Assembly: GCA_007115705.1 (NCBI GenBank)
Contig: QXEO01000334.1
Span: 1,831,567-1,895,566, forward strand
Direction: 5' to 3'
DNA from: Dactylis glomerata
Lineage: Eukaryota > Streptophyta > Magnoliopsida > Poales > Poaceae
Length of the DNA stretch: 64,000 nt
Positions 1 to 11,012 of this stretch are shown here, piece after piece. The first letter of the stretch is position 1. Every line of letters begins with the position of its first letter. Position numbers and translations under genes: made by a program. Below the pieces are notes generated by a model. The model had not been told where the DNA came from, searched no databases, and was given only the letters and a program-made list of their open reading frames with translations.

Positions 1-1685
1 CGAGTAAACTGGCGCACAGAAATCAAATTTTTAATAAGAGCTGGGGCAACTAGAACATCGCGAAGAAGAAGAGGTTTTGTGGAGGATGGGATATGAGTCT
101 GACCAATACAAAAAATTGGGATAGTGGAACCATCACCGAGAGTTATAGAAGGAAAAGGAGAATTGGTACAAGAAGATAGCGAATTACTAGATGCAGACAT
201 ATGACTAGAAGCACCAGAGTCGAAGATCCAATCCGTACCTGAGTTTCCTTGAGAAGCAAAGTTGTTCATGGCCTGCAAAAAAGCAGCTTGATCCCAGCTC
301 GGTGTTGAGGATGAGGTAGGTGCGGCGGGCGGTGCAGGCTGGTACGGAGGCGTCGGCAGCAAGGCAGGCGACGGCATGTAGTAGTTAGCATCGGCGTAGC
401 TCGGTGATGGTGTATACGTCGGTGGCGCGTATGTTGGTGGTGTGTACGTCGGTGGCACGTATGTTGGTGGCGCATATGTCGGGGCGGCGAGGTAGGCGTG
501 CGTCGGCTGTCGAGGCGCTAGAAATCCTGGAGCACCGGTCGGTGGATGAACACCGGGCTGCCAGGTGCTCGTGTAGGCGGGAGGAGCGCCGTAGGGAGAC
601 GGTGCAGCCCAGGGCATGGCCCAGGCCTGAACCATCCCCGTCCAGGGGTCTTGAGCAGGGCGCCAGCTCGGAGCCACGTGTGGAGGAGCGACAGGAGGGG
701 GCGCTGGTGGCGGGGCCGGACGTGGCGCGGGGGCCGGTGATGACGACGGAGTAGAGCGCGGTGGCCAGTACATCGGGTTCTTCCCCCGGTAGTTGGGACT
801 GGGGCGCCAGCCTGGAGGGGGCTGTCCTGCCGCGGCAGGAGAGGGCGCCTGGTGGCCTGCCGCGGCGGAGGTCGGGCCGTGGTTTGCTGCCACGGCAGGA
901 GGTGGCGGAGGAGGCCGAGCGGATGCAGTGAAGACTTGGGGGCGCGCCTCCTTGCGTGCGAGAGCATCGTCGGCGGACTGGAGCAAGGAGCGCACCTCGG
1001 CGAAGGAAGGACGTGACCGCATCATGGGGATGAAGGAGGCTTGTTTCTCGAACCGATCGCTGAGTCCCTGTAGCAGGATGTTGATGAGCTGACGATCTGC
1101 GACAGGATCGCCAAGTTCGCGGAGCTCGTCGGCCATCGTCTGGATACGTTGACAGTAGACGCTGAGGGAGTTAGGCCCCTGGACGGTGTTGCGAATCTCG
1201 GTGTTGAGAGTGTTGACCCGAGCATCGACGTTGTCCTGGAAGAGTTGGCGCAGGGCCGCCCACAGAGCGGCGGCGGTGGAGGACTCCCGGAAGACGAGGT
1301 TGAAGATCTCCGTGGACACCCGCGTGTAGATCCATTGGATGATGGTGAGATCATCCTTTACCCAGCGAGGATCATCAGGGCGCGGGACGGAGTCGGTGGC
1401 GATGTGAGCGCGCAGATTGCAGCGACCGAGGTGGACGTCGAAGAGATGACGCCAATGGTAGTAGTTGTGGGCTGCTAGATCTAAAACTATGGGTATGAAC
1501 GAAGTAACATCAGAAATTGTATCGGCAAAGGAGATTGGAGTAGCTATTGGATTGGTGGAGGTGGAGGCTAGGGTTATGGAAGAAGGGGGAGGAGGTTGGG
1601 CGGCGGCTTTGGCGGCGGCCAGGGCGGCGCGTCGCTCGAAGTAGCCGGGGGGCGGCGGCGGCGGTGGTGTGGGCGGTGGAGCCAT
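1..1685 (-). CDS. Ty1/copia gag-protease polyprotein, 5' part, runs off window
   Basis: Reading the minus strand from the ATG at 1685 gives one open frame of about 561 codons with no stop to the window edge. An alanine/proline-rich N-terminus is followed by a copia-type gag region (roughly residues 60-250), then a long proline-rich linker, then an aspartic protease motif FDSGASSHM near 190-215 on the plus strand. The linker has five tandem PTY-containing repeats (about 408-482). No CCHC zinc knuckle is visible between gag and protease, as in many grass copia elements. Integrase and RT would lie left of the window. The start is chosen because it lies 15 bp after the PBS and begins the gag frame. 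Absence of stops suggests a fairly young copy. Gag would form cytoplasmic particles. Confidence 0.88.
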   Translation of the reverse strand, partial: MAPPPTPPPPPPPGYFERRAALAAAKAAAQPPPPSSITLASTSTNPIATPISFADTISDVTSFIPIVLDLAAHNYYHWRHLFDVHLGRCNLRAHIATDSVPRPDDPRWVKDDLTIIQWIYTRVSTEIFNLVFRESSTAAALWAALRQLFQDNVDARVNTLNTEIRNTVQGPNSLSVYCQRIQTMADELRELGDPVADRQLINILLQGLSDRFEKQASFIPMMRSRPSFAEVRSLLQSADDALARKEARPQVFTASARPPPPPPAVAANHGPTSAAAGHQAPSPAAAGQPPPGWRPSPNYRGKNPMYWPPRSTPSSSPAPAPRPAPPPAPPPVAPPHVAPSWRPAQDPWTGMVQAWAMPWAAPSPYGAPPAYTSTWQPGVHPPTGAPGFLAPRQPTHAYLAAPTYAPPTYVPPTYTPPTYAPPTYTPSPSYADANYYMPSPALLPTPPYQPAPPAAPTSSSTPSWDQAAFLQAMNNFASQGNSGTDWIFDSGASSHMSASSNSLSSCTNSPFPSITLGDGSTIPIFCIGQTHIPSSTKPLLLRDVLVAPALIKNLISVRQFT

Positions 1686-1699
1686 GCCCTAGAATCGAT

Positions 1700-1711
1700 A
1701 GTCTGATACCA
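1700..1711 (-). other. Copia primer-binding site (initiator-Met tRNA type)
   Basis: On the minus strand this reads TGGTATCAGACT, 10 of 12 matching the usual TGGTATCAGAGC complementary to the initiator Met tRNA 3' end. It directly abuts the LTR end at 1712. Confidence 0.85.
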
Positions 1712-1861
1712 TGTAGAATTGCGGAATATTATCTGATATTGATTGTGGCCTCGATGGGCTGTTTATATAGGAGTACAAACTTGGAGTCCAAGTAGTCTAG
1801 AAGAGATAGACTTGGACTACAATTTAAACTAGCAAAACCTAAACCGGCTAATACTCTAACA
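1712..1861 (-). repeat. 5' LTR of the copia element (150 bp)
   Basis: On the minus strand the block starts TGTTAGAGTATTAG and ends TTCTACA, with the PBS immediately after. A TATA box (CTATATAAAC) lies about 50 bp from the LTR end. At 150 bp it is a very short LTR. The other LTR and the matching target duplication are outside the window. Confidence 0.85.
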
Positions 1862-3612
1862 AAATCTGGTTAGTTTTTTTTTTCTTTTGTGTGTGATCCG
1901 TAATATATTGTATTTCAGATAAAGATGTTGCACACTTAAAGTATACATCATTACCTATATGTATGTATTTTTTTCAAAATATTCTACTTCAAAATATCAT
2001 TTTTGAATTTTTAAAATAAAGGGGTTCAGTGAGCTTGGGCTCCAAAAGCATTTTTCGAAGACAACATCAAAGCTCACACGGCACGGGAAGTCTGCATGTT
2101 CCTCTCGCTTGCTCTATGATCGATTAGTGCAATATCTTGGATTTGTACATGCATTCCTTTCAAGATGGAGTCATCGCAAATACCCCAGGTTGACAAGTGA
2201 CGGTCCCAATAAAGAAGGGCTTTCTCGAAAATTATTTGAACATGGTTGGTGGCCTTCTATATCTCTATGTTCAGGAGTCAGGCTGGAGTTTTAACCGCGC
2301 TGCACCGTCTCCTGGCATATTGGGAGTTTTAACATTAGCACTAGGCTCCAACCTTATTCACGTGGATTAATTAGGTGTGCCATCAGCTCCGATGGGGTTT
2401 AGACGGAAAGTGTTGCTGTAGCTAGAAAGACCAAGTCATGAAATTCATTCAGGGTAGTAACGAATAATTTATCCCTTGCAACCCACGATTGCTGATGATA
2501 CACAAATCTAAGTGCTGGTAATTTAGCAATTTTACACTCCAGGCAAAAATGATAGGTTGGAGAGGTGAAGGAGAAAGTGTATTGTCGCAATGAGAAGCTG
2601 CGCTGGGGCGTCCCCGCCCCCGTCCTCTCGCCCTCCTTCTCTCTGCGAAGTCCTCTTCCGCTGCCGCCGGAGCGCTGCCCGACAAAGCTCCGTGGCATGG
2701 CGGCTGTTTTCCTTGACAATGGCCTGATCCAACGAGGGGGCACCCGCTAGGACTGGTCGACGGCCTGGTGGCCGTGTAGCGGCGGCCGGGGGGCTTGGCT
2801 GGCGGTGGTAGGCGGCGAGGCGGTGGACGGGCCTAAGCTTGGCCTAGATGGGCTCGGATGGTCCTCAGCTTGCACAACTTCCTCCCCGCCCCGATGTCGT
2901 CTTGGTGCTTCCGGTGCTCCACCATGCAGTTTGAGGAAGTCGAGGGATTTAATGCCGACATGGCGGTGGTGGCTTCCTCCTATGCTAGAGGGGGTTGTCC
3001 GGATGGTCCCCACGACGAGTTGGAGGCGCGGATGTCGGTGAAAATTGTGTCCCGGCTCCAGTCACAGCTAGCGATGGCGGCATCTATGTAGGCTGCAGGA
3101 ATTGCATCACCACTGTAGGCTGCAACGTCTACTCTCTCGTGCTGCATGCTCCCGGGGAGAAACCCTAGATCTAGGTATCTGAATCAGACGATGGCGGTGC
3201 TTACAGCGTTGTTCTACCTTTTGAGGACATCATTTTTGGACCAGCTGTTTGATGGTGGTAGAAAGTGGTGGAGTGGTGTTCATTATACTGTATCGATGAT
3301 GCCAGACCGGGCGGTGTGGTGGACCGAGTCTCAGTGAAGGACGCGCCATGATGGACTTGCGCGGGATGGGTGCACCATCTGGCGCCATGGTGGCATCGAT
3401 GGCAGGCCTGGTGATGAGATTCATTTTGGTCTAACACCTTGGAGATGGGTAGGCCAAAAAAGGTGGAGGTGACCTCTGGAGCATGCGCACAACACGCTTT
3501 TTGTGAAAATTATTAGGGAGTCGGCGATGGTGGTGGCCAGAACACAAGGCCTTGTCTAATCCTCTATGTATAACTTCAGTACATATATTCTCAAGACATG
3601 ATTTATGTGAGA
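1862..3612. other. Intergenic stretch, unclassified
   Basis: No recognisable gene. AT-rich to about 2550, then a GC-rich block (about 2570-3450) with short overlapping frames on both strands and no conserved domain that I recognise. The GC-rich block could be a decayed transposon or a captured gene fragment; I see no terminal repeats that would settle it. Confidence 0.4.
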
Positions 3613-3614
3613 TA

Positions 3615-3787
3615 CTCTCTCTGTTCTAAAATATAAGATGTTTTAGCTTTTTTCTAACACACATGTATCTAGATGCTTTTTAGTGTGCACATTTATTCAT
3701 TTTGCTTCCAACCTACATACTAAAAGATGTCTAGATACACAGTGTCAGGAAATAAATAAAATATCTTATATTTTGGAACGAAGGGAG
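3615..3787. mobile_element. Stowaway-like MITE (Tc1/mariner type)
   Basis: A 173-bp non-coding element with inverted termini: the left end CTCTCTCTGTTCTAAAATAT matches the reverse complement of the right end ATATTTTGGAACGAAGGGAG apart from a few mismatches. It is flanked by TA dinucleotides at 3613-3614 and 3788-3789, the Stowaway target duplication. The CTCCCTCCGTTC-like terminus is the usual one in grasses. No coding capacity. Confidence 0.88.
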
Positions 3788-3789
3788 TA

Positions 3790-4268
3790 GATCCGAAGAT
3801 CTTTTCTTTTCGAGTTTAATGGCTTTCTTAGTAATATAGTATTGCGTTGTAGACTAAAGCAGGTCCAGTTTTTATGGTCCCGGTCAAAAAATTAAAAAAA
3901 ATAAGCACCTCATAAGTCATGAATCTAGTCGATCTAGGGCTTGTATTCTTTAGCCATTGTAATTATGGAAACATTGTAGAAAAGGCTTACAAGGAAGTAC
4001 CTAATTAATTACATTTTACAGGGATTTAAACACTACCTTACAAAAAATATATTTTATGTTGAATTTGATATTTTACTTTTGACTGAATTCGGTGAGTAGC
4101 TTTGCTATTACTAGTACTAGATCGTTACATTTTGTAATGCCTATGAATGTCCGTCTATCCAAACGATAACGCAATCACTTGCTAATTAATTTGGTGCCAT
4201 TTATCCTGTCACCTATTATAATTCTACTACTCTAGAATTGAAATAATGAGCATTCATGGCACGTCCAC
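3790..4268. other. AT-rich upstream region of the defensin-like gene
   Basis: No coding frame or repeat recognised. It lies directly upstream of the TATA box of the defensin-like gene and would hold its promoter. The MITE ends about 480 bp from that TATA box. Confidence 0.4.
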
Positions 4269-4275
4269 TATAAAA
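4269..4275 (+). promoter_or_regulatory. TATA box of the defensin-like gene
   Basis: TATAAAA lies 70 bp upstream of the ATG at 4345, a normal plant spacing allowing about 30 bp to the transcription start and a short leader. Confidence 0.65.
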
Positions 4276-4344
4276 GTACTAGAATAGTTCTCATCCTTCA
4301 CAAAATCAATAACAATTTCCATCAAGATAACATCAGAGTCCGAG

Positions 4345-4778
4345 ATGAGGACCCTCCAAAAGTGTCTCATGTTCACTCTCGCTCTCATGGTGGTACTATC
4401 GTCAGGTATATATGCTTCTCAGTTCTCAGCCTATACCTGCTGAATCCATGTAAATTTGTATGCCTATCATGTTGATTGTATCACGATCATCTTAACAATT
4501 TCAATGCTGTGAACGACATTGCAGATGAGACAGCGAAGGCTATGGCAGGAGGAGAAGGCAGCATCGACGGAGGCGTGGTGGTGCCGATGGCGGATTGCTC
4601 GGTGACGGTGATTGGGCCGGGCGAGGTGTGCGTCCCCCGGGACTGCGAGACAGAGTGCCGCAAGCATCACGGCGGGATGGGCGCGTGCGGCGCCAATGGG
4701 TGCAGCTGCGCCGTCTGTAAGACGTATCCTCCATCATCGACTGGTTATCGTCAAAGCAGGAAATCTAAAATACTTTGA
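4345..4778 (+). CDS. Defensin-like cysteine-rich secreted peptide, two exons
   Basis: Exon 1 (4345-4405) encodes a hydrophobic signal peptide (leucine, methionine and valine rich, ending near VVLSSG). The intron 4406-4524 has a GT donor and a GCAG acceptor and joins in phase 1. Exon 2 (4525-4778) encodes the mature part; the precursor is 104 residues. It has eight cysteines spaced C-x10-C-x4-C-x3-C-x9-C-x4-C-x-C-x2-C, and the CxxxC plus CxC pair is the signature of the cysteine-stabilised alpha-beta fold of plant defensin-like peptides. The intron just after the signal peptide is typical of this family. The likely role is an apoplastic antimicrobial or signalling peptide; the specific function is unknown. 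A consensus-like donor (GTAAGA) begins at 4717 in the last Cys codon, so a further 3' intron is possible. No frame damage is seen. Confidence 0.78.
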
Positions 4779-5382
4779 CTATTTTCCTCAAAAGAGTGTA
4801 CTTCTTAAATATGGCCAAGTTATATGGGATATTATCTTAAGTGCTACAACTGATATTTTTACCGGTGCGCTGAGCAAGTGCAACCTCTTAATGTGTTCCA
4901 AATATTATATTTTTTTGTATGAAACAATTACAATGAGCTATTATCACCAAAGTTTGAACCAACTACAAAGAAATAAGGAGAAACAGTAAAACAAAAAGCA
5001 CTAGTGGACTTAGATTACAGAAGACAGGAAACATTAGAAAACTGCAACATGATTTTATGCATAAAAAATTATTAAAAGCATCTTCACCAAGGCCCCTGCT
5101 TTTTTTAGGGTGAACGGTAAAAAATCACTGCAATAGAACAACTAGTCAAGCACTCAAGCTTGTACTTTGGGGTACCCTAGATACCTTGTGAGAGTCCTTA
5201 CATGTAGAGGGTCCCTACAAGAGCAACTACATTAAGTTGCTGATGTGGCTAACATGCGCAACCGCCATCACACGTGTTTCTACGATGAATGAGTTTTGTA
5301 CATCATTGAGTACGTATGCAAAAAATAATATGGACAATTGTTGGATTTTGAGATGATTTTTAGGTGCTGAAAACATAGGGAC
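4779..5382. other. Intergenic, no gene seen
   Basis: AT-rich sequence downstream of the defensin-like gene. A poly-T run at about 5101-5107 could mark another tiny retroposon end, but no target duplication was found around it. Confidence 0.4.
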
Positions 5383-5397
5383 GGACCCTATTCGTAT

Positions 5398-5641
5398 TTT
5401 TTTATTAGAAATGGGGAGAACCCGGCTTCTGCATCATGTAATGCACACGACCATTTATTATAGAAAATTTTAGGTCTCAAGTGCGAATATAAACAAATAA
5501 AATATACATCTCAGACACTGCAGATGGTCGATACAAGAATCAACCATCCAAAACATGATAAAAAACAAACGGCTACTCATAAAGTCAATCTCCTAGTAAG
5601 CCGCCAATCAGCCTGGGTGAAGAAATCCCGAGCGACCGTCA
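5398..5641 (-). mobile_element. 5'-truncated LINE 3' end (244 bp)
   Basis: The fragment begins on the plus strand with a poly-T run, the complement of a 3' poly-A tail. It is bounded by a perfect 15-bp target duplication, GGACCCTATTCGTAT, at 5383-5397 and 5642-5656. A poly-A end plus a long direct repeat is the hallmark of target-primed reverse transcription. The piece is too short to carry protein domains. Confidence 0.85.
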
Positions 5642-6518
5642 GGACCCTATTCGTATGGGAACACAAAATTAGGAGCTATTGCTAAAGATGCTCTAATAGG
5701 TTGCTACTAGGAATGATGTCACATCTTACATATAAATACACTTTCCCAATCTCCTCACTATCTGTCAATCCTTTTTTTAGATGAACGGGGGCAAATCCCC
5801 CGGCTCCATTTTATAAAATGAAACCGGATTAACAGGGCCAACACAAAAAAACAAAAGTGCATGAAGGAAACGACTACAGAAAGTAAGAGCTCCCAGAAAA
5901 CTTTGGGATTTTTAGGCTAAGCGATTACAAGCTCACACTAGGAGCGGGATGTAAAGAAGCAATTGTGCATTCCTGAGATCTGGAGGAACTGAAATCTTAT
6001 TTTTATTATTTTGTCGCATCGATGAGTTCAAGCATCCATAGTCGGATCCCTAGTCTTCACGACAGCTACGTCCATCCTGCAGTGCTTCAATGGAGAGGGC
6101 CCTGGAGAAGACTGTAAATCCAGCGGGGTGACATGGCCGAGGGTGGTCATCTTTTTTTCACCGAGTGAGCGAGGTTGTCGGGCTCGGGTTCTCCTCCCCA
6201 AGTGCATCAGCAAGAGATGTCAAGCTCATGGTGTAGGTTGCCCTTTCCACCAATGGCTCTCCGCTGTTCAGCCCACACCTAGCTGGAGCGGAGACGACAA
6301 TAGTGGGGAGATTGCCTGGCAAAACCTGGCTATCCTCTCTAGGACTACCAATGTGAAGAGGATCACTTAGTTCTTGACTGTCTTGAGAACCAACCACCAA
6401 TATGTTTTATATTGGTCCAAGGGTGATTATCAAAAATCATATCGTTTCTAGTTTTCCATAAGCACGACATATTGCAAACACAAGTAGAGTTTAAAGCAAA
6501 GTTCTTATTCTGAGAAAT

Positions 6519-6821
6519 CTAGAATTTACTCAAATAAACGAAATTACTTCCTAACGGGGCGCCAAATAAATTGGAGGCAAATCTCCAGATTTCTTTGGCA
6601 ACAATACACTCATGAAAAAAGTGTGTAATAGTTTCATCCTTAGAACAGAAGGTACAATCCTCAAGGTTTAGTCCGCTTCCTTTTTTCAAATTATCTCTTA
6701 TCATCAGTTTATTATGTAACATCAAACATAGGAAAAATTGGACTTTTGGAGGAATTTTCGAAGACCGAACTACATGGATGAAAATAGGTGTTACCCCTCT
6801 AAAGTTAATGATATTATACAA
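6519..6821 (-). pseudogene. LINE ORF2 C-terminal zf-RVT-like fragment
   Basis: The 100-residue open piece contains the usual post-RT region of plant LINEs, with a stretch like SSKIPPKVQFFLCLMLHNKL and a CTFC...HFFHEC zinc-binding-like pattern, as in the zf-RVT family. It is separated from the RT by frame breaks and belongs to the LINE at 5772-9161. Confidence 0.75.
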
Positions 6822-7547
6822 AGAACTAGTAAGTAAAATCGTTTGTTTTCATACTGCCAAATCAAGGAATCATCTACATAAGGATGAGTTATGGCACTAA
6901 GAAGTATTCGTTTTAGTTCCAGCCTGGGGAAAAAGTTCTTCTAAAGGTGAGTTTAATGGTACCTCCCTCTATTACTTCTGCAATGACTATACCTTGCTGG
7001 TAGCAAATAGAGTACAGTGTCAAAAATTGAACAACTAAAGGGGAGGTTCCAAACCAGATATCCTCCAACACTATTTTTCCTATCATTACCTAGAACCCAT
7101 CTATATCCAAAACTGATTGCCCTAGCAGCCCACATAACACCCTTATAGAACTAGGAAGTGTGGGTGGGTTGCTTGTAAATAGGTTTGGAGATTCTCTAAT
7201 ATATATACAATCTATTATACTTTTCCAGATTTTACCTTCATCATTGTGATACATTTTTATCCAAGATCCTAGGAGGCACAGGTTCACATTTGTAAAATTT
7301 GGGATGCCAAGACACCCAAATTCTTTTTCATGCAAACTAAGTGCCAATTTGCTAGATGAAGTTTTCTGATTCCTTCAAAGTTATTCCATATGCAGTGAGC
7401 CATATGGGAGTTAGTTAAATCTACATCCCATTTTTTGGGAATCTGACAAAAGAGATCAGGGATACTTGCTAAACAAGACTTGAGAAGGATGGCCCTAGCT
7501 GCATAGGAAATAAATTTACCTCTCCTGCAAGATTTGATAAGGCAAGG

Positions 7548-8507
7548 CTATAAATGCTCTCTTCTCAACTTGTCATAGTAGAGGGGAATTCCTAAGTATT
7601 TGATAGGGAAAGAACCTTTCAAACATCCAAAGACATCTATGAAAATAGTAATTATATCTTCATCTAGTTCTAGAGGAACCAACTCACTCTCAGAATAGTT
7701 AATTTTCATACCATAAACCTTTTCAAAGCATGTTAGAGACTTCAGATTAGTGACCTTCTCCACATTATTCTCAACAACGAGAATGGTGTCATCTGCATAT
7801 TGCAGGAAGATGACACCTCCAGGATACAGGTTAGTGTAGAAGCCACTAATCAAATTGTTACAGGCTGCTTTATAAAGCATCCTAGTTAAAACAACAACTA
7901 CTAGGTTGAAATGTAAGGGCGAGAGGATCACCCTATCTCAGACCCTTGTTTGTCAGAAATAATTTACCTTCTACATTATTAAGCTTGACAAAGGTGGAAA
8001 CCCCTCTTGATAAGGAGTTCTTCCAGAAAATCTTAATCAACCTTATCAAAATCTTTTTCGTCATCTAATTATAGGAACAAGCCTAGATTTTTATTAGGGT
8101 GGACAGAGTATAACATGTCATGAGCTGTTACCGCACTTTCCAAGATGTACCTACCTTTGATGAAATATGTTTGGTTGCTATAAGTAAGGATGTTCATCAA
8201 AGCAGCAATCCAGTTAGTCAGGACTTCAGTAGAAATTTTAGAACTACAGTTTAGTAGGCTAATAGGTCTATGTTTTCATAGAGGTTGCGTCTGGTTCCTT
8301 TGGGATGAGAGACAACACACCAAATTAATTTAAGCATGTAAATGTATAATTACCCCTTTTTGAATTCATTAGAAGGGACATTAAGTCACTTTTGATGAGT
8401 TCCCAAAATTTCTGGTAAAAGAAGGAGGAAATGCCATCAGAACCAGGGGTTCCATAAGAGTATGATCCAAAAATAGCTTCTTTCACCTCAGACTTACATT
8501 TTGGCAT
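7548..8507 (-). pseudogene. LINE reverse transcriptase, broken
   Basis: Two open pieces carry RT landmarks in the right order. At 8325-8507 is a TPGSDGISSFFYQKFW block (RT finger region). At 7548-7931 is QYADDT, the catalytic YADD box with its two aspartates, near 7788-7805. Between and around them are stops and frameshifts, so no continuous enzyme can be made. A linker piece (8570-8818) lies on the 5' side in the expected place. Confidence 0.85.
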
Positions 8508-8897
8508 TATCTAATTCAGAAACTTTCTCATTAATTGAAAAGAAATATTTAGCTAAATAGAAACCATGTCTACCCTCTTTTTAAAAATCTTGGCATAGAA
8601 ATTGGAGGCAATGTCCAACATTTCCCCCATATCAGACACAGGGCCATTTTTCCATTAGGATAATGAATGCAAGTTTTCCTCCTCCTTTGATTAGTTATTG
8701 CATGAAAGTAAGTTGTATGCCTATCTCCTTCTAGAATGTATCTATCTATAGATCTCTGTCTAGCCTTAGTTTCTTCTTTAAGCCAAATCTTTTTCATTTC
8801 TAGTGAAATTCCATTCATTCTGGATTACTCCACTACAGTTAAAGTATATGATTCAGATTGATGTTTAAATCATCATATTCAAACATCATGCTAGATT

Positions 8898-9161
8898 TCA
8901 GTCTTCTAAGCTCAACTTCAATGTTGCAGCTCTAGCCTTTAGAATGTTTACTAAAACGTCCAATTTTTCTTGCCGGACATCTAGGAGGGTTTTGCTACTA
9001 ACATGTGCATTCCATGATTTTTGCACTAATGGCCTGAAATCTTTCTCTGAATAGCCACCACTTTTCGAATTTATAACTAGAGGATCTTGGGGTGAGTCCC
9101 ACACCTGAGTCCGAAAGCAGTGGGATGTGGCTTGTACCAAGCCTAGGTAAAGCTATAGAAG
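8898..9161 (-). pseudogene. LINE endonuclease C-terminal end plus linker
   Basis: The minus-strand frame contains ALPRLGTSHIPLLSDSG, the conserved C-terminal SDH/SH block of AP-type LINE endonucleases (usually LGSDHTPL). It is followed by the linker of LINE ORF2. The domain is cut at 9161 by the MULE-like insertion; its N-terminal part ends at 60778 with a DFDHIIPL-type stretch. Confidence 0.75.
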
Positions 9162-9345
9162 GAGTTAATAGCATAAAGCCACCACTTTTGGTGCCAAATT
9201 TGCCAAAGACCACCACTTTATGTTTGTGAAACAAAAAACAACCACATTTTCAAAGTTTTTTTGTGGAAAACACTAAACGTGAATTGACGAAGAATTGACA
9301 TGATTTCTGAATAACTGGGCCCACCAATCAGGCTGACGTGGCATT
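9162..9345. repeat. Left TIR of the MULE-like element
   Basis: Pairs with the reverse complement of about 60600-60777, including the shared CCACCACTTTTGGTGCCAAA block, with scattered mismatches. Confidence 0.8.
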
Positions 9346-10091
9346 TCAGGGAAAAGAAAAAACAAAATATCTAAAAAAAAGATAAAGTCTAGGAATCCAA
9401 ATTAAGAAACACCCCCTTATTTTCCACCTCTCTCCATCTGGCCCAGGTCGCCGGTGGGACGCCCTGCTGCCGTCACTGGGACACCCCGCCCCGCTGCCGC
9501 TACACCTCTCCCGGAGTACCGGTGGCCGTCGCCGCTAGGACACCCCGCCCCGCCGCCACTGGACCTCTTCTGGTGATCGCCGTCGGAGATACTCTGGCCC
9601 CTGCTCCACTTGTGAACCATCGGTATCCTCTGTTGTGCGTCAATAGCGACCCATATCGGAGCACTTCCTAGCCGAGGCCTACCCCGACCGGGTGCAGGAG
9701 ACGGCAGTGGGAGATCGGCCAACCGCAAAATGGCTGAGCGCCCGCGGGCGATCGAGGCGGCTCCTCCCGTGCATCTCTGTGTCCGTGGCCTCCTTCATCG
9801 CGATGTGGGAGTGCGGTCCTGTCCGTGTCCTCGATGAGTAGCGCAGCGCAACGGAGCACCGACTTCGCCCACGACCAGAACCTCCCATGCGCGGCGGAGC
9901 GGCGGCTTCGTCCTCGACTGTAGCCATGTGCGAGGAGGAGAGGTGGGTGGCCGGCCGCGGCGCGAGCGAATGGGCAAGTGTAGGCGGTAGCAACCTTGCC
10001 CGAGAGGTTGTGGCCACCGGGTCAACCGGGAAGGAGATAGGAGATAAAGGAAATTTTTTAATTTTTTTTAATTAGGTCGATTAGTGAGTCC
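9346..10091. other. Interior of the MULE-like element, GC-rich
   Basis: A GC-rich block (about 9420-10030) with overlapping short frames on both strands, and proline/arginine-rich translations typical of high-GC shadow frames. I recognise no domain. It may be a captured host gene fragment (Pack-MULE style), but nothing in the sequence proves it. Confidence 0.4.
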
Positions 10092-10096
10092 CAGAC

Positions 10097-10430
10097 TGAC
10101 GAGGGTTAACTCGACAAATGTCCAATATGAAGGACTTAGGATCGGGGGAATAGGGCGTCGGATGAACTCGAAGGTAAAATCAGTCAAACAAGGCGTGTAT
10201 CGAAAGTAAGCGTAGGGTGAACTCTGGCTTACTCTCAATCTGTCCCTCACCGTCCTCTCCTGACCCCTATATATAGGTGGCCAGGTCTCAAGGTACGGGA
10301 GGGGTCCGACACAGATTACAATATCGATATACGACATGAACTCGTATCTTGACTAGAATTACACTTGGGCCTAGCTTAACGGGCCTCAGGGGTACTCAAC
10401 TAACGGGCTCTATTATCTATACCCTTGTCA
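10097..10430 (-). repeat. 3' LTR of gypsy A
   Basis: Plus strand starts TGACGAGGG and ends CTTGTCA. The TATA-like CTATATATAG is at 10267-10276. By eye it differs from the 5' LTR at about 6 of 334 positions. The polypurine tract follows on the plus strand as GTAGCCCCCGGG (10431-10442), that is CCCGGGGGCTAC on the element strand. Confidence 0.9.
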
Positions 10431-10980
10431 GTAGCCCCCGGGATTCTACCAGAATTGTAGATTTGGGTTGAATCTCAAGTCTTCAAATCTTCGACTTGAT
10501 CAATCTTTCGACTTCTTATTCTTCCTGTACTAGAAAATGAACAACCCTCATTATATTATCTCGCAAGGGGTTTTGATGAACAAGCCTGACAACTCTGACG
10601 GATCAAGAGGTCAGTTAACTGCCAGAACAGATACTTGTCACCTACTTCAAATTCAATCCCCATGGACTTGAATTCGGGAAACTGGTCAAACTCATTCTTT
10701 TGCCGCATTTAGGACTTACAAAGAACGAGTCCTAGTGGTTCTCAGGGTACCCAGTGCGTCCACCAGGATTTTCTTCGTGTCGTAGACACGGATAACTACT
10801 AGCAGAGCGCATCCATGTGCGTATACCAGGCCACACAGGACGGATCCTAGGATCTTACCTTCATAATATGTTTCAATCATGGCATTCGAATTTTGTCGCG
10901 ATGACGCAACTTGAGAATCATACGTTGCATCCTTGTTTGACTGTTTCAGTTCTGAAAATCTTCGGGTTGTTCAACCTTGA

Positions 10981-11012
<32 letters not shown>

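Larger units (their letters stand above)
5772..9161 (-). mobile_element. Decayed LINE, 3' part (RT, zf-RVT, 3' end)
   Basis: The minus-strand remains of a non-LTR retrotransposon: poly-T at 5772-5778 (its 3' tail), then, towards the right, a zf-RVT-like region, reverse transcriptase, linker and the C-terminal end of the endonuclease, which breaks at 9161. The 5' half of the same endonuclease is at 60778-61440. Frameshifts and stops are frequent, so it is old and inactive. The 9-bp sequence at the break (CTATAGAAG, 9153-9161) is imperfectly repeated at 60778-60786. Confidence 0.85.

Noticed and set aside
518..967. Proline/arginine-rich open frames on both strands across 266-1354
   Set aside because: They are out of frame with the continuous copia gag-protease frame that runs from 1685 to the window edge; high GC makes shadow frames.
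2399..2743. 114-residue minus-strand frame as a host gene exon
   Set aside because: No domain recognised, overlaps frames on both strands, and no neighbouring exons could be linked by splice sites.
9417..10017. Several 60-110 residue frames inside the MULE-like element
   Set aside because: Low-complexity, overlapping on both strands, no domain or splice logic; treated as shadows of GC-rich sequence.
10985..11012. AT dinucleotide run as a possible origin or regulatory element
   Set aside because: A simple microsatellite in a non-coding retrotransposon region; no supporting features.
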